Source: Manihot esculenta (Eukaryota; Streptophyta; Magnoliopsida; Malpighiales; Euphorbiaceae). Taken from it: a stretch of DNA of 64,000 bases. Within the stretch, counting starts at the first letter, position 1; each line of letters begins with the position of its first letter. The stretch spans positions 5,891,734 through 5,955,733 of the forward strand of contig NC_035167.2 in assembly GCF_001659605.2 (NCBI RefSeq), given 5' to 3'. Shown here piece after piece: positions 1 through 10,427 of this stretch. The position numbers and the translations under genes were made by a program. Under the pieces are notes generated by a model. It did no database searches, was not told the origin of the DNA, and worked only from the letters and a program-made list of their open reading frames with translations.

Positions 1-28
1 TAACGGGTCGGATTTCCGGGTCGTTACA
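1..28 (+). repeat. End of 5' LTR of element A
   Basis: These bases match the last 28 bases of the 3' LTR at 7664-7691 exactly, ending in GTTACA. The rest of this LTR lies left of the window. Confidence 0.9.
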
Positions 29-31
29 GAG

Positions 32-43
32 TGGTATCAGAGC
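32..43 (+). other. Primer binding site of element A
   Basis: TGGTATCAGAGC lies three bases inside the 5' LTR end. It is complementary to the 3' end of plant initiator tRNA-Met, the usual primer of plant LTR retrotransposons. Confidence 0.92.
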
Positions 44-298
44 CCTAGGTTCATATGATCGGACCTAGAGTGTCGGGCTCATAGATGTTCTAGAAGGTCA
101 AGCACACTAGGGAAATCATGTCCACTAGGATAGGATGTAGAGTCCTGTCTATATGATGATATGATATGCCATGATGATATGCATGTGCATAAATGCTATG
201 ATGTGATGCTATGTATGTGATGAGGGTTCATGTGTTTCCACATGAACCATATGATGCTAATGATTGTTTATGCTATGTGCTGTTTTTCAGAAGATAGA

Positions 299-3200
299 AT
301 GAGAGGAACTCGTCGATCTGCACGATTGACTGGAGTGCCACCTCAGGACGAGGGCACTGATGCCCGTCCTCCAGCATTGCCTAGGGCAATGTCCAGTAGG
401 TCCAACAGAGACAGAGTAGCTAGAGACCCTAGAAGGTCTTTGGATCTGGGAGAAGCAGATCAGTAAGGGGAACAGTGCAGGGAGGAATGTCTGAGGATAT
501 GGAAGTAGATCAGAGGAGGGATGGCAGTCTCGGTGTGAGCATGCCGGAAGAGGGCATGGGAGAATCAGAAGGAGGCACTCAGGCCTCGAGTTATGTCCAG
601 CCACATCACTACCCACCCTATTCACACCATCCAGGGTATTCGATGGGAGGTACATCGGATTACCCCAGTTTTAGCCCTTATCCTCCACATATGCCATACC
701 CACCTTACTACCCACCATACTCTCAGTACCCCATGTACCCACCTCCACCTCCCTATACCAGTACAGCAAACCCTACCCCAGGGGATGTTGTACCTCCACC
801 ACCACCAGTATCTACTGTCCCGGAAACACAAGTACCCAAACCTACCTCATCTGGAGGGAGCAAGGTCAAGATGACCGATTATATGAAGCTGGGTGCTCCC
901 CAGTTTGAAACCGGTGATGATCCGTTCGTGTACTTGGAGCGGGTCAAGGCAATTACAGATGAGATAGGGGCTGATGACAGTAGAGCCATTCAGATGGCCG
1001 GGTTCACGTTTAAGTGCAAGAAGGCACGGGAATGGTTCAAGAATTATGTGAACCCGAGAGTGGACAGCATGAATTGGGAAGAGTTTGCAAACGAGTTTGC
1101 AGGATGGGCTTTCCCTGATAGTTCAGGGAATTGAAGATGATAGAATTCGAGCAGTTGAGGCAAACTGATGACATGAGTGTAGACGAGTACACAGACAGGT
1201 TCCTGGAGTTGTTGCCATATGCTGGGCTGAATTTGGACACAGATCAAAAGAAGTCAAGGAGATATATTATGAGGCTGCACTCCAGGTATTCCTCTTTGGT
1301 ACAGTCAGCAGAGAGGGAGAGTTTCCATGCCATAGTAGATATGGCTAGGAGAATGGAGGCTAGTGCTATCGTTGAGGGGAAGGTAAAACAGTCAGTGGCA
1401 CAGTCTTCTGGTTCCAAAACCCCAGGTGGGGAAAGGTTAGACTCTTCTTCTCTGAGTGCGGCAGTTGCAGGCAGTAAGAAGTGGGACAGAGGCCACAGAA
1501 AATCTAAGAAGAATAAGTTCTGGAACAAGATCAAGTCAGGTCTGGGTTTAGGCAGTGGCTCAAGCTCTGGCGCAGAGGTTACAGTATGTATGAGATGTGG
1601 GAGACCACACAAGGGAGTATGTCTGGCAGGGACAAACACATGTTTCAGATGTGGACAGGCGGGTCATTTGGCTCGAGACTGTCCTAGAGGAGCCTTTACA
1701 GCACCGTCTCAGCAGACAACCTCCGGCAGTGTGGTGCAGCCAGTAGCTCCAGCCGCAACACAGGCCAGTGGCAGAGGCAGAGGGAGAGGGTCAGCCTCTT
1801 CATCAGCAGGATACAGAGGTGAAGGTCCATCAGCTCCGGCACGGATCTTCACTATGACTCAGCAGGAGGCTAGCACATCCAACACCGTGGTGGCAGGTAA
1901 TCTCATCATTGGATGTTCTGATGTGTATGCCTTAATGGACCCGGGTGCATCTCATTCTTTTGTTGCTCCGAGAGTCGTGGAGAGGGTAGGATTGATGGTC
2001 TCTGGGTTAGAGTGTCCCCTATGGGTCAGTGGACCCAAGTGTGACCCGTCAGTGGCAGAGGCAGTCTGCCAATGTAGTCCAGTTTTCATAGAGGGAAGAT
2101 GCCTTTCCGCCGACCTTGTGGTTCTAGATTTGACAGATTTTGACGTCATTCTAGGGATGGATTGGTTATCGACCCATGGTGCTACCTTGGACTGTAGAGA
2201 CAAGGTAGTCAGATTCAGAGATCAGGATGGGTCAGAGGTCGTCTTCAGAGGAGACAAGAGGGGTACACCTAGAGGTCTGATCTCAGCTCTTCAGGCTCGT
2301 AGGTTGCTTAGGAGGGGATGTCAGGGGTTTCTAGCTCATGTGAGGGAGTTAGATAGTCATGTCAGAGAGCCCGCCTCAGTGCCTGTGGTGAGTGAGTTCT
2401 TAGATGTTTTCCCAGACGAGCTTCCAGGACTACCACCTGCAAGGGAGATAGAGTTTGAAATAGAGCTGATGCCTGGAACTAGGCCTATCTCTATCCCTCC
2501 CTACAGGATGGCGCCAGCAGAGTTGAAAGAGCTAAAGGAACAGTTGCAAGAACTGGTGGACAAGGGTTTCATCCGACCGAGTACCTCACCTTGGGGTGCT
2601 CCAGTGCTCTTTGTAAAGAAAAAGGATGGATCCCTTAGGCTTTGTATCGACTATAGACAGTTGAATAAAGCCACCATCAAGAACAAGTACCCTTTGCCGA
2701 GGATCGACGATCTATTCGACCAGCTAGCAGGAGCAGGTTGTTTCTCCAAAATAGATCTGAGATCAGGGTACCATCAGTTGAGGATAAGGAATGAAGATGT
2801 ACCGAAGACAGCTTTCAGGACCAGGTATGGGCACTATGAGTTCCTTGTGATGCCGTTTGGGTTGACCAACGCCCCTGCAGCATTCATGGACCTCATGAAC
2901 AGAGTATTCAGTCAGTATCTGGATCACTTCGTTATTGTCTTCATAGATGATATCTTAGTGTATTCCAGAAATGCAGAGGAGCATGCCCATCACCTGAGGA
3001 TAGTTTTGCAGACCTTGAGAGAGCATGGCTTGTATGCCAAGTTCTCCAAGTGTGAGTTTTGGCTTAGGAGCATTTCATTCTTGGGGCACATTGTGTCAGA
3101 ACAGGGTATTGAAGTAGACCCCAAGAAAGTAGAGGCTGTAGCTAACTGGCCTAGACCCACCACAGTGACCGAGATCAAAAGTTTTCTGGGTTTAGCAGGT

Positions 3201-5282
3201 TACTACAGGAGGTTCGTACAGGACTTCTCAAAGATTGCTGCTCCTATGACCAAATTGACTAAGAAGAATCAGAAGTTCATATGGACCGATCAGTGTGAGG
3301 AAAGCTTTGAGGAGCTTAAGAGGAGGTTGACTTCAGCACCGGTGTTAGCTCTGCCAAAAGGTGATGAGGACTTCTCAGTATATTGTGATGCGTCCCGTGT
3401 GGGACTGGGTTGTGTGCTAATGCAAAATGAGAGGGTGATCGCTTATGCTTCTAGACAGCTGAAGAAGCATGAGCTGAATTACCCCACACATGACCTGGAG
3501 ATGGCAGCAGTGATCTTTGCACTCAAGATGTGGAGGCATTACCTCTATGGGGTAAAGTGTGAGATCTTCACAGATCATAAGAGCCTGCAATACATCCTGA
3601 GTCAGAGAGAACTGAACATGAGGCAGAGGAGATGGGTAGAGCTGTTGAGTGACTATGATTGTAAGATTCAGTACCATCCGGGTAAGGCGAATGTTGTGGC
3701 AGACGCCCTAAGCCGGAAATCACTCGGCAGTCTATCCCACATTTCAGCAGAGAGGAGGCCGGTGGTGAAGGAGTTCCACAGACTTATGAGTGAGGGATTA
3801 CAGTTGGAGTTGTCTGGCACAGGTGCTTTGATTGCACAGATGAAGGTAACACCAGTGTTTCTGGAGCAGGTGGCTCAGAAACAGCATGAGGACCCAGAGT
3901 TAGTGAAGATTGCCAGGACGGTTCAGTCAGGCAAAGATAGTGAGTTCAGATTTGATGATAAGGGGATCCTCCGCTACGGGAACAGATTATGTGTGCCAGA
4001 TGACATTGGTCTGAAGGGAGATATTATGGGGGAAGCCCATAATACCAGGTATAGTGTTCACCCTGGAGCCACCAAGATGTATCAGGATCTGAAGAGAGTG
4101 TATTGGTGGCCAGCTATGAAGAAGGACGTGGCACTGTTCGTGTCAGCCTGCGATGTGTGTCAGAGGGTGAAACTAGAGCATCAGAAGCCGGCTGGAATGC
4201 TTAACCCGCTACCTATTCCAGAATGGAAATGGGAGAACATAGCTATGGACTTCGTAGTGGGGTTACCGGCAACATCCAACAGACTAGACTCCATATGGGT
4301 GATTGTGGACAGACTCACCAAATCTGCTCACTTCATTCCAGTTAGGAGCAACTACTCTGTGGATAAGTTAGCGCAGGTTTATGTGGATGAAGTCGTCAGA
4401 CTACATGGGGTCCCGGTATCTATAGTGTCAGATAGAGGGCCCCAGTTCACCTCCAGGTTTTGGCGGAGTCTGCAGAGTGCTATGGGTACCAGGTTAGATT
4501 TCAGTACTGCCTTCCACCCCCAGACCGATGGACAGTCAGAGAGGACCATCCAGACCGTAGAAGACATGCTCAGAATGTGCGTGCTAGATTTTGGCGGTTC
4601 TTGGAAGCAACATCTACCTTTGGTGGAGTTTGCCTACAATAACAGCTATCATGCTAGCATAGGGATGGCTCCATATGAAGCTTTATATGGGAGGAAGTGC
4701 AGGTCACCCGTTTGCTGGGAAGAGGTAGGAGAGAGGTCCTTAGCAGGGCCTGAGCTTGTAGAGATTACCAGCAGGGTGGTGCCCATGATCAGAGAAAGGA
4801 TAAAGACTGCCACCAGCAGGCAGAAGAGTTATGCAGACATCCGCAGGAAACAGCTAGAGTTTCAGGAGGGGGATTTGGTTCTGCTCAAGGTGTCTCCTAT
4901 GAAAGGAGTGGTTCGGTTTGGTAAGAAGGGTAAGCTAGCTCCGCGGTACATTGGACCCTTTGAAGTCCTGCAAAGGATTGGGAATGTATCGTACAAGCTG
5001 GACTTGCCTGCTTCTATGGAGAGAATCCATCCGGTTTTCCATGTTTCCATGTTGAGGAAGTTCGTGTCAGATCCGGGCAAGGTTCTTAGTGAGCCTGATA
5101 TGGAGATCCATGAGGATCTCACCTATGTAGAACAGCCAGTGCGGATCCTAGACACTCAGATCAGAAAGTTGAGGAACAAGGAAATCCCGATGGTAAAGGT
5201 CCTTTGGAACCACCACAACTTAGAGGAATGCACATGGGAGACACGGGAGTCCATGCTCCAGCAGTACCCCCATCTGTTTTGA
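299..5282 (+). pseudogene. Gag-Pol polyprotein of element A, two frameshifts
   Basis: Gag probably starts at 299 (MRGTRRSARL), a start shared with element D. The frame is lost by a net one-base deletion near 444-460, found by comparison with D. It is open again from 475 to 1134, then lost by another one-base deletion near 1127, where element O reads through. From 1131 a single 1383-residue frame runs to 5282. Residues counted in that frame: zinc knuckle [14 protein letters not shown] at 171-184; protease motif DPGASHSF at 270; reverse transcriptase FIDD at 604-607; first RNase H aspartate at 753; integrase zinc residues H970, H977, C1007, C1010; integrase catalytic D1040, D1101, E1137 (35 residues between the last two); chromodomain-like tail from about 1325 to 1383. 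All catalytic motifs look complete. The two indels are the only lesions seen, which suggests a fairly young copy. Confidence 0.93.
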
Positions 5283-5388
5283 GGTGAGTGTTAGTTGTTC
5301 TATGTGTTGCATGTATGATATGTTGTATGTTATGATTGTATGCCATGCTTTGTATGTTAGTTGAGGAACATTCGGGGACGAATGTTCT

Positions 5389-5402
5389 TAAGGGGGGGAG
5401 AA
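5389..5402 (+). other. Polypurine tract of element A
   Basis: An A/G run (AAGGGGGGGAGAA core) sits immediately before the LTR start TGTAATACCC. This is where plus-strand DNA synthesis of the element would be primed. Equivalent tracts precede the LTRs of B, C and O. Confidence 0.88.
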
Positions 5403-5570
5403 TGTAATACCCGGCTAGACTCCGGTATCGGGATTCCTACCGTCCGGTGGAAATCTCGGATGTCGGAAACCTCTAGAAGGGTAAAACCATGATTTTATGA
5501 AATGTTTTCATATTTTTAAGTAAGAATTAAATGAGTTTTTGCATGAAAAATCTTTGGAGGAAAACCCAGG

Positions 5571-5696
5571 TTCGGCCGCCGAACTTTGAGGTTCGGCCGC
5601 CGAACATGCATGCTTTCGGAGGGACTTTAGGCGCCCGAAAGTTTTGAGTGAGGGAAATGCAGGTTCGGCCGCCGAACTCCAAGTTCGGCCGCCGAA
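5571..5696 (+). promoter_or_regulatory. Paired TTCGGCCGCCGAA dyads upstream of LTR TATA box
   Basis: Four perfect copies start at 5571, 5592, 5664 and 5684, forming two pairs spaced 21 and 20 bases. The arms TTCGGC and GCCGAA are inverted around one base. The core contains GCCGCC, the heart of the plant ERF-type GCC box; whether such a factor binds is inference. Confidence 0.6.
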
Positions 5697-5750
5697 CCTT
5701 GCATGCATGCGGAGGCACCTTCGGCCCCCGAACGTGGCCTGGCCAGCCAC

Positions 5751-5758
5751 TATAAAAG
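5751..5758 (+). promoter_or_regulatory. LTR TATA box of element A
   Basis: TATAAAAG lies 55 bases after the last upstream dyad, in a context (GGCCAGCCAC-TATAAAAGG) shared by most LTRs of the family here, for example 8599-8606 in B and, on the minus strand, 58903-58910 in O. Confidence 0.8.
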
Positions 5759-6285
5759 GGACCCTTAGCCGAAATGGGCGAGGTTTTCTCCCATTTTCGG
5801 CCACAGCAAGCTTCCGATCTCCCTCTCCTCAAATCTTGTGTTCTTTCACTAGATCTCCTCCATCTTTCTTGAGTTTTAAACCCACATTGCAAGTTTTAAG
5901 CTTTAAAGGCAAGTTTTGGAGCTTTGGAAACTCAGGAGCTCTCGTGCTTGGATCTCCGAGTTGAGTCGTCTCTTTCTCGATCTTCAAGAGGTAAGAGCCG
6001 ATCTTAAGCTCAATGTATGTTTTAAATGAGTTTCATGAAGTTTTAAGGGGTAGAGAAGCATGTTAGAGTTAGTTGAGCATATATTAGGTTTATGTGATTT
6101 TTGAACAATGTGGCTTGCTTGATGTGTGTTTGAAGTGTTGTAGATGGGGTATGTGTTTGTTTGAGGCCCCTAGGACTGGTATGATGTGTATGCATGAGTA
6201 GAATCAAGTTTATGCAGGTTTTGAGATGTTTTGGAGGCTGTGGACACAAGGGAGCCAAGTTTCTGCCCTTCGGCAGAAACTCAGG

Positions 6286-6470
6286 TTCGGCCGCCGAAAG
6301 TGACTTTCGGCCGCCGAACCCCCTTGTGGAGGCAGTTTCGGCTGCCGAAGCCTGCCCCCGAAACTCAAGGTTCGTCTCTGTCTGGGAGGTTCGGCCGCCG
6401 AAAGTGCCGCCGAACCTGCATGACTTTCGGCTGCAGAGGGACTTTCGGCCGCCGAACCTGCCGCCGAAAG
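6286..6470 (+). repeat. Second dyad array, downstream part of LTR A
   Basis: A dense run of TTCGGCCGCCGAA and half-sites (TGCCGCCGAA, TTTCGGCTGC) lies about 530 bases after the TATA box, so probably within the transcribed part. Every long LTR of this family here has the same array, with varying copy number. Confidence 0.7.
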
Positions 6471-6872
6471 TGCCCTGTTCAGCCATTTCTTGCATGTTTT
6501 CATGTGATGTTTTCAGGATGTTTTAGGGGGTTTTTGGGGAGCTTTTCAGAGTCACGTTCATGTATGTTTGGTGCCTCATTTGAGTCCACCTGTGTAGGTT
6601 CGGACCCGAGGAACCGAGACCCCCGGTTGTGAGATAGTTGTTCAGAGTTCGTTGTCAAGCTTCAGTTACCAGGTGAGTGGAACAACCCCTTAAGTTTTAA
6701 AGTAAATGAATAAATGAATGAATCATAAAGCATTGCCCATGCATCATTATGCCATGCAATATTAGGTTGTTTGCATTAGAATGCACGAATATGTTGCATT
6801 GCATAATTTGTTGTTGATGTGGATGAACATTGAATGATCCATTAGCCCTTGTATGTCATGAGAGCCTATGTG

Positions 6873-6967
6873 AGTCCAGGTGTGCCTGCTACGGCTCTAC
6901 GCCCCTGGCACTATGACTGTTTATGGAAGTCCGGGTGTGCCTGCTACGGCTCTACGCCCCCGGCACG
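6873..6967 (+). repeat. LTR minisatellite, two copies (element A)
   Basis: Two copies of a unit of about 40 bases (AGTCCAGGTGTGCCTGC ... CTACGCCCCTGGCAC), 55 bases apart. The unit has CCAGG and CCTGG at its ends. The other LTRs carry unrelated-looking units at the same place. Confidence 0.75.
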
Positions 6968-7691
6968 TATAAGTAAGAAGGATAGGGGCTAAATGGTGAC
7001 AAGTTCATCCTTGTTGTGGAATGTTTGTGTTATGACGCATACATGAAAGCATGAATAAGAAAAGAAATGGAAATAAAAGTTATTTGATAATAAAAATAAA
7101 AATGAATAATAATATACCTAAAAATGGTGGAATTAAAACAAATGTTTTTAGTTTCTGCTCACTGGGCTTTTAGCTCACCCCACTCCCCTTATCCCCAGAG
7201 TTGCAGGTGCAGGAGAGATCAAGAAGTCGGCTAGAGTGAAGTCAAGTCATATGTATGTAATAGCTAGAGTATGTGGACATGATATACGATAAGAATGTAA
7301 TGTAAAGTTTGACAGTTATGTTTATGTAACTATGTTTTTGAGGTTAGAGTTGTACTTGACCATAGTATGTGTTAATCCCTTGGTATGTACATGATCTTAT
7401 TTTATGATGTATATGTGAACCAACTCAACGCTGAATGTATATTGCCATAGAGGCTTTGATGAAATCCCACAGAGGGATTAGTGTTTATGTATATGATGAA
7501 TACAGTGCATGCACAGGTTGAGTTTGGTATATGAAGAAAAAGAAAAGTTTTTAATTCTTATGTATGTTTGTTGATCATGTATGGGATTAAACAGGTATAC
7601 AGGATGTATGTAGGCTTGCTACGGGTCCCGGCGGCCTTAAGCCGATCTGGATCCTAGCGCCGGTAACGGGTCGGATTTCCGGGTCGTTACA

Positions 7692-8254
7692 AAGAGGTAG
7701 GAGAGAAAACTCTTGCAGGGCCAGAGTTAGTGGAGATAACCAGCAAGTTAGTGCCTATCATCAGAGAGAGGATCAGAACAGCTGTAAGCAGACAGAAAAG
7801 CTATGCAGACATCCGTAGGAAGCAGATAGAGTTCCAGGAGGGGGATATGGTATTGCTCAAGGTGTCTCCGATGAAGGGAGTGGTTCGGTTTGGAAAGAAG
7901 GGTAAACTAGCCCCACGGTACATTGGTCCCTTTGAGATCTTGCAGAAGATCGGGCCTGTGTCGTATAAGCTAGATTTACCGGCTTCTATGGAATGAATTC
8001 ACCCGGTATTCCATGTTTCTATGTTGCGAAAGTTTGTGTCAGATCCAGAGAAGGTTCTGAGTGAACCTGAGGTGGAAATCTTAAGTGATCTCACCTATGT
8101 AGAGCAACCAGTGCGGATCCTTGACACCCAGATCAGAAAGCTGAGAAACAAGGAGATACCAATGGTGAAAGTTCTGTGGAACCACCACAATCTAGAAGAG
8201 TGCACCTGGGAGACACGGGAGACTATGCTCCAGCAATACCCATATCTGTTTTAA
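7692..8254 (+). pseudogene. 3' end of gag-pol of element B (integrase C-terminus and chromodomain)
   Basis: The frame from 7694 matches the integrase C-terminal region and tail of element A (EEVGE..., [35 protein letters not shown]) and ends at 8254 with QQYPYLF. One in-frame TGA at 7994-7996 replaces an arginine codon (CGC in element C). Everything upstream in B is missing here because A's LTR abuts it. If A inserted into B, the rest lies left of the window. Confidence 0.9.
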
Positions 8255-8331
8255 GGTTAGTTTTCCCCTTTTCTATGTGTTTATGTTGTGTTAGGGACAT
8301 TCGGGGACGAATGTTCTTAAGGGGGGGAGAA

Positions 8332-10427
8332 TGTAATACCCGGCTCGAGTCCGGCATCGGAATTCCTGTAGTCCGGCGGAATCTCGGGTGTCGGAACCCT
8401 CGAGAAGGGTAATGCATATGTTTTCCAAGGTATTTTCACTTGTTTTCATGTTTTGACGTGTTACAAGCATTGAGTTTTGAAAGAAAAGCAACAAGGGAGA
8501 AATGCAAAGGTTCGGCCGCCGAAGGTCACTTTCGGCCGCCGAACATTGCATGGTTGCGGCTTCACGTTCGGCTGCCGAAGGTGGTCTGGCCAGCCACTTA
8601 TAAAAGGGCCAAAGGTCGGTGAGAGGAGGGTATTTTCTCCTCCACCTGCAGCCAGAGGTGAGTTCCAGCCTCTCCTACGTTGACTTTCATGTTTTCCATG
8701 ATTTTCATCAAATCTTTCAAGAGTTTTAAGAGTTTTGATGACTTATGAAAGGTTTTGAGCAAAAGAACCAAGTTTTGAAGCTTGGAGCTTTGGAAGAGCT
8801 TTTCTTCATATCTCCACGTTAGGATCCTTCATCCTCAAGTTCTTTAAGAGGTAAGTGAAGATCCTGAGCTTCTTTGATGATTTTGAAAGGTTTTATGAAG
8901 TTTGTATGGGTAGTATGCATGTTTAGGTTTAGGTGAGGTTTTGGGTGATTTGAGGTGTTCAAGCATGTTGAAGTGTTATGTGCTATGTTTGTTTGGGGTT
9001 TTAGGATAGTTTTAGCCCCCTTTGTGCATATATATGTGTATATGCTAGTTGGGAGTAGTTGAGATGCATGTTTGTAGGTTTTTGGGCAAAGTTTGCATGA
9101 AACAGAGCAGGGTTCTGCCCTTCGGGCAAAACCAGGTTCGGCCGCCGAAGGAAGGTTCGGCTGCCGAACCCCTTGTGGAGGCAGTTTCGGCTGCCAAAGG
9201 TTGCCCCCGAAAGCTAGGCTTTCGGTTTAGAAAGAGACTTTCGGTCGCCGAAAGAGGGAGTTCGGCCGCCGAAAGTGTATGAGTTTCGTCTCTGGAGTGG
9301 GGTTTCGGCCGCCGAACCTGCCGCCGAAAGTGCCCTGTCCAGCTTTCTTTTGCATGTTTTAGGTGATGGTTTGAGGATTGTTTAGAGGGGTTTTGGGGAG
9401 TTTCTTAGAGATGTTCTTGAGTGAGTTTGGTCCCTCATTTGAGTCCACCTGTGTAGGTACGGACCAGAGGAATCAGGGAAATCAGCAGTGAGTCCAGTGT
9501 CAGAACCTGCAGAGTCAGTTCAGAGATAACCAGAGGTGAGTGGAATTTAACTTAATGTTTTAATATGAGAACTGAATATTTTATCATGCTTCATGCATCA
9601 TGACTATGCTCTAGGGTGAGTGCATTAGTGTACACAAAGATGATGCATTGCATTTATCCTTGTACTTGGCATTGCTCCTTGTACATTGCTTATGTGAGAC
9701 GGCACGGACTTCGTGAGGATTCATTAGCCCTCAGAGGAAAGACTTGGAACAGCCCTACGGGGACCAGGCACACAAAGACCTGGAACAGCCCTACGGGGAC
9801 CAGGCACATGGTACTTAGGTACCCCAGATGAGATAGAGGGATTTTTGATCCGTCCGGCCGAGGTGATGTGCTTATATGTTGCATTCCATGAGAGCATGTT
9901 TTATCACCTGTTATTTTACTATTCTACTCACTGGGCTATAGTAGCTCATCCCTCTCCCCTAACTCCAGTTGTGCAGGTTCAGAGGTCAGAGAGAACTCAG
10001 CAGGGTACAGGAAGAGTACAGAGTTTTGTAATAGCTAGTGTGGACATGTATTTGTATAGAGATAGTGTATATGTATAGAATGGTGCTTGATTTATAAGAC
10101 TTGTAATCCCTTTGTGGAGTCACATGATCAGTTTATGTATGTTTCTTTATTCTTGTATGTTTATGAGTAAAACCAGGCTTAACATTATGAGTTTGATCCG
10201 CCTAGAGCCATGAGGAGCTCTAGTAGGGATTAGTAGAGCACAGAGAGAGTGCATGCACAGGTTAAGCCTTGGAATGAAGAAAAGATTTATGTTTTTCAGT
10301 AAATGTATGATCATGTATGGGATTTCACAGGTCTACAGACAGGATAACAGGCTTACTACGGGTCCCGGCGACCTTAAGTCGATCTGGATCCTAGTGCCGG
10401 TGGCAGTTCGGTTTCCGGGCTGTTACA
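8332..10427 (+). repeat. 3' LTR of element B (2096 bp)
   Basis: It starts TGTAATACCC after a purine tract (8318-8331) and ends GGGCTGTTACA. A dyad pair begins at 8511 and 8531, a TATA box lies at 8599-8606, and a two-copy minisatellite unit (TGGAACAGCCCTACGGGG) lies at 9738-9808. Confidence 0.92.

Larger units (their letters stand above)
1..7691 (+). mobile_element. Ty3/gypsy LTR retrotransposon, element A (near complete)
   Basis: Only the last 28 bases of the 5' LTR lie in the window. They are identical to the end of the 3' LTR at 5403-7691. A tRNA-Met-type primer site follows at 32-43, then a leader, gag-pol with a C-terminal chromodomain-like tail, a purine tract at 5389-5402, and the complete 3' LTR. 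This order (gag, protease, reverse transcriptase, RNase H, integrase, chromodomain) is that of plant chromoviruses; the tail resembles the Tekay/Del group. The coding region is long and open but carries two single-base frameshifts, so this copy could not make the full polyprotein unaided. It sits directly against the interrupted integrase region of element B. Confidence 0.93.
5403..7691 (+). repeat. 3' LTR of element A (2289 bp)
   Basis: It starts TGTAATACCCGG and ends GGGTCGTTACA. It carries paired GC-rich dyads upstream of a TATA box at 5751-5758, a second dyad array at 6286-6470, and a two-copy minisatellite at 6873-6967. Its size matches the 3' LTR of element O (2286 bp). Confidence 0.93.

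Noticed and set aside
230..466. 78-residue frame as an independent protein
   Set aside because: It is the gag N-terminus of element A before its first frameshift; element D shows the same start continuing into gag.
5508..5964. Open frames rich in SAAE, GRRT, RPPN or FGGR in LTR A
   Set aside because: They are the GC-rich dyads read in different frames. The same pseudo-proteins appear in every LTR copy, on both strands.
5571..9330. Regularly repeated palindromes suggesting a CRISPR array
   Set aside because: Spacers are not uniform, the repeats sit inside LTRs of a plant genome and recur in each LTR copy.
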